Source of the DNA: DASYUM01 sp036001225
Lineage (GTDB): Bacteria; Methylomirabilota; Methylomirabilia; Rokubacteriales; DASRDR01
Direction of reading: 5' to 3'
NCBI GenBank assembly: GCA_036001225.1
Contig: DASYUM010000308.1
Coordinates: forward strand, 1-64,000
Length of the DNA stretch: 64,000 nucleotides
The notes under the pieces were generated by a model. That model was not told where the DNA came from, searched no databases, and saw only the letters and a program-made list of their open reading frames with translations. A program made the position numbers and the translations under genes. Below, piece after piece: positions 61,300 through 64,000 of the stretch; within the stretch, counting starts at the first letter, position 1, and every line of letters starts with the position of its first letter.

Positions 61300-61509
61300 T
61301 CAGGCCGTGTACCGGAGTGGCACCTCCACCCACGCTTTGCAGCGCGGACACTTGGCGGTGGCGTGGCCGGTGCGGCTCACGCGCAGGATGGCGTTCCGCA
61401 CCACGACCCCCTCGTCGTCGGCGACCACGATCTTCGTCCGGCAGACGGGGCAGCGCCGGAGCGCGGCGGGAGTCCCGTCCTGGCCCTGGGCCGCGGGCTG
61501 GGGCGCCAT
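61300..61509 (-). CDS. Small zinc-ribbon protein
   Basis: A 69-residue protein with two CPxC knuckles, Cys20/Cys23 (CPVC) and Cys54/Cys57 (CPRC), spaced like a treble or zinc-ribbon finger, and a short Pro/Ala N-terminus. It resembles small RNA- or DNA-binding zinc ribbons, but no name fits. It lies 32 bases after trpG and has its own candidate promoter. A role in trp regulation is possible but unsupported. Confidence 0.75.
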   Translation of the reverse strand: MAPQPAAQGQDGTPAALRRCPVCRTKIVVADDEGVVVRNAILRVSRTGHATAKCPRCKAWVEVPLRYTA

Positions 61510-61516
61510 GGCCCCG

Positions 61517-61541
61517 AACCTACCTTTGTCTATCGGGATTG

Positions 61542-61545
<4 letters not shown>
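61517..61545 (-). promoter_or_regulatory. Candidate promoter of the zinc-ribbon gene, leaderless spacing
   Basis: TTGACA (61540-61545), 17-base spacer and TAGGTT (61517-61522), ending seven bases before the ATG at 61509. It overlaps the end of trpG. Confidence 0.5.
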
Positions 61546-62118
<573 letters not shown>

Positions 62119-62138
<20 letters not shown>

Positions 62139-63609
62139 CGTGCCCTCCCGCCCGCTCGATCGCCTTGAGGACGCCCCGAGCCTTGGCCAGGCACTCCTGA
62201 TGCTCCAGCGAAGGGACCGAGTCGTAGACGATTCCGGCGCCCGCCTGCACGTACGCGACGCCCCCCTGGACGAGGACGGTGCGGATGGTGATGCCGGTGT
62301 TCAGCGCGCCATCGAATCCGACGTAGCCCACGGCCCCGGCGTAGGGGCCCCGGGCCACCGGCTCGAGCTCGTCGATGATCTCCATGGCGCGCACCTTCGG
62401 CGCGCCGGACACGGTCCCGTGCGGGAACACGGCCTGCAGGACGTCCCAGGCCCCGCGCCCCGGCGCCAGGTCGCCTTCGACGTGGGAGACGAGGTGCATC
62501 ACGTGCGAGTAGCGCTCGATCGCCATCAGCTCCGTCACCCGGACGCTTCCATAGCGCGCGACCCGCCCGATGTCGTTCCGCGTGAGATCGACGAGCATCA
62601 CGTGCTCGGCGCGCTCCTTCGGATCGGCGAGGAGCGCGTCGGCCAGCGCCTGGTCCTCGGCGCCAGTGCGACCGCGGGGGCGGGTGCCGGCCAGCGGACG
62701 CATGTCCACCCGCCCCTCCTCCAGGCGGACCAGGCGCTCGGGCGAGGAGCCGACGAGCGTGCCCGCCCCCGTGTCCAGGAGGAACATGTAGGGAGACGGG
62801 TTCAGGACGCGCAGGGCGCGGTAGATGGCGAGCGGGTCCATGCCGGGCACCGGCGTGGCGAAGCGCTGGGCGAGGATGACCTGGTAGATGTCGCCGGCCC
62901 GGATGTACTCCTGAGCCCGCTCGACGCCGGCGCAGTACGCCTCCGGCGTCACGTTCGACCGGGGCTCGACCGGCAGCGGGGGGGCGGCGGGCTGGAGTGG
63001 CCTCGGTCCCTCCAGGCGCGCGAGCAACGCCTCGATCCGCTCCCGCGCCCGCCGGTAGGCGGTCTCGGCGCCGTCGTCGAGGAAGGCGTTGGCGACCACC
63101 CGGAGCGTGTGGCGACGATGGTCGAAGACGACGACAGTGTCCACGAGCGCCAGCCGAAAGACCGGCATGCCGACGTCATCCGGCGGCCGGGCCGGGAGCC
63201 GTTCCCAGAGACGGACCGCGTCGTAGCCGAGGTAGCCGAGGAAGCCGCCGACGAACGGGGGGAGGTCGGGGCGAGTCTCGCCGCGGTAGCGGCCGATGTA
63301 ATCGCGGACGACGGCGAGCGGCTCGCCCGGCTCGGTGACCGTGCCCGACGGACCCGTGACCTGCACGCGCGCGCCGTCGCATTCGAGGACCAGCCGCGGG
63401 TCCCCGCCGAGAACGGAGAAGCGCGCCACCTGGGCGGAACCCTCGACGCTCTCGAGGAGAAACCGCGAGGGGAGGCCCGCCAGCTTCATGTAGGCGGAAA
63501 TCGGCGTCTCCAGGTCGGCCAGCAGCTCGCACGAGACGGGCACGACGTTGGCCGGCCCGCGATGACGCAGGAACTCGCTCGCGGTCGGCTCCAGCACGAG
63601 AGCGGGCAT
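62119..63609 (-). CDS. trpE: Anthranilate synthase component I
   Basis: A 496-residue chorismate-using enzyme. The N-terminal half (TPISAYMKLAG, FLLESVEG) holds the feedback tryptophan site with the conserved LLES motif; the C-terminal half has GSSPERLVR, RPLAGTRPRG and FPHGTVSGAPKVRAMEIID. It makes anthranilate from chorismate with TrpG. The ATG at 63609 is chosen because AGGAGGGG lies before it, rather than the in-frame TTG at 63627, which falls in the terminator's T-run. Controlled by trpL attenuation. Confidence 0.95.
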
Positions 63610-63625
63610 GAGCCCCTCCTGTTCC

Positions 63626-63676
63626 AAAAACGAAAGAGCCGAGGTCGGCGGGACCGTCCCGCTCGCCTCGGCTCTC
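63626..63676 (-). terminator. trp attenuator (intrinsic terminator of the trp leader)
   Basis: On the minus strand AGAGCCGAGG pairs with CCTCGGCTCT and GCGGGAC with GTCCCGC inside, followed by TTTCGTTTTT, 17 bases before trpE. The arm GCGGGACGGTCC (63651-63662) can instead pair with GGACCGGGCCCGC (63705-63717) in the leader ORF, giving an antiterminator. Confidence 0.85.
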
Positions 63677-63700
63677 TGACTCTCGTCGGTTACGTCTGCG

Positions 63701-63817
63701 CTACGCGGGCCCGGTCCCCTCGCTCCAGTGGGCGCACCACCAGCGCCACAGCCAGGCCTGCCGTGACCACAGGCGGGCCGGCTGTCTCAACTGCGCCTGC
63801 TCGGGAACCAGCACCAT
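63701..63817 (-). CDS. trpL: trp operon leader peptide, Trp-rich
   Basis: A 38-residue ORF ahead of trpE with six tryptophans at positions 17, 22, 24, 26, 27 and 31 (RLWSRQAWLWRWWCAHW). Its stop codon lies 25 bases before the attenuator stem. When Trp-tRNA is scarce, a ribosome stalled on these codons would leave 63705-63717 free to pair with 63651-63662 and prevent the terminator. A ribosome that reaches the stop covers it. This is the classical trp attenuation layout. Other starts within the frame are possible. Confidence 0.85.
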   Translation of the reverse strand: MVLVPEQAQLRQPARLWSRQAWLWRWWCAHWSEGTGPA

Positions 63818-63826
63818 GATGGCGGA

Positions 63827-63856
63827 ACAGTAGTCCGGGCGAGGGTGGCTTGTCAA
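63827..63856 (-). promoter_or_regulatory. trp operon promoter
   Basis: TTGACA (63851-63856), 18-base spacer and TACTGT (63827-63832) on the minus strand. The -10 box lies nine bases before the trpL ATG, so the leader mRNA would have almost no 5' untranslated region. The -35 box overlaps the stop codon of the aldehyde dehydrogenase gene. Confidence 0.6.
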
Positions 63857-64000
63857 GACAGGTCGACCCAGACGCTCTTGACTTCCGTGTACAGGTCCAT
63901 GCCGGCCTGGCCCAGCTCCCGTCCGAACCCCGACTCCTTGAAGCCGCCGAAGGGGAGAGCGGCATCGTAGAGGTTGTAGGCGTTGACCCACACGGTGCCG
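63853..64000 (-). CDS. Aldehyde dehydrogenase, C-terminal end (5' part outside the window)
   Basis: The last 48 residues contain GTVWVNAYNLYDAALPFGG, then KESGFGRELGQAG and EVKSVWVDLS, the C-terminal signature of NAD(P)-dependent aldehyde dehydrogenases (the GGFKxSGxGRE loop). Catalytic Cys and Glu lie outside the window. Same strand as the trp operon, whose promoter starts inside its stop codon. Confidence 0.9.
   Translation of the reverse strand, partial: GTVWVNAYNLYDAALPFGGFKESGFGRELGQAGMDLYTEVKSVWVDLS

Overview
The window is a dense, very GC-rich stretch of a bacterial chromosome with about 58 protein genes and no rRNA, tRNA, transposase or CRISPR array that I can see. The base composition, the many binding-protein-dependent ABC importers, the hopanoid genes and the bacterial-type trp and siroheme genes suggest a soil or sediment bacterium. 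Candidatus Rokubacteria (Methylomirabilota) or a relative is my best guess, by impression only. Antisense and off-frame ORFs are abundant because of the GC content and were left out.

Layout. (1) 1-2007: the end of a B12-binding domain that runs in frame into a DHDPS-like aldolase, then a lipoprotein with a possible papain-like triad. (2) 2180-12580: one tightly overlapping cluster of four ketosynthase-fold proteins (two with Cys/His/His catalysis, two without), one acyl carrier protein, a GT2 glycosyltransferase, a halogenase-like flavoprotein, a MacB-type exporter and a TcuA-like flavoprotein. It looks like a non-canonical type II polyketide or fatty-acyl pathway. (3) 12753-14861: a REC-GAF-histidine kinase-REC hybrid regulator. 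(4) 15109-18853: a CDP-alcohol phosphatidyltransferase fused to a nucleotidyltransferase-like domain, an HpnL-like flippase-like protein and the radical SAM enzyme HpnJ (hopanoid side-chain modification). (5) 19046-19270 and 19339-20148: a small unknown protein and a Cof-type HAD phosphatase.

(6) 20241-49000: four ABC importer operons (20241-24269, 24349-29687, 34770-39079, 40885-45473). They are interspersed with inositol and sugar-phosphate genes: iolD, iolE, two inositol-monophosphatase-like enzymes, two more xylose-isomerase-like enzymes (one frameshifted), a Gfo/Idh/MocA dehydrogenase, a creatininase-like amidase, an SDR and a PfkB kinase at 49173-50048. Two of the importers have the AfuABC arrangement (single binding protein, about 720-residue fused permease, ATPase). 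I infer import of phosphorylated polyols or sugars, dephosphorylation and inositol-type catabolism. A degenerate hicBA toxin-antitoxin pair sits antisense inside the fourth importer operon.

(7) 50059-58058: small membrane proteins, a polar amino-acid importer whose binding protein is separated from its permeases, a HugZ-like protein, trpS, a PRC-barrel/BON protein, an LLM flavin monooxygenase coupled to an amidohydrolase remnant, and a mutarotase. (8) 58060-63817, minus strand: a siroheme/sulfite (or nitrite) reductase operon and a trpL-trpE-trpG-zinc-ribbon operon with a Trp-rich leader peptide and a terminator/antiterminator, the classical attenuation design. An aldehyde dehydrogenase end closes the window.

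Regulatory themes. Several genes have TTGACA-like/TAnnnT promoters whose -10 box lies 6-10 bases before the start codon, suggesting leaderless mRNAs. Two 54-bp copies of a GC-rich hairpin element, differing at one base, sit directly before start codons inside two unrelated operons. Other GC-rich palindromes recur between genes.
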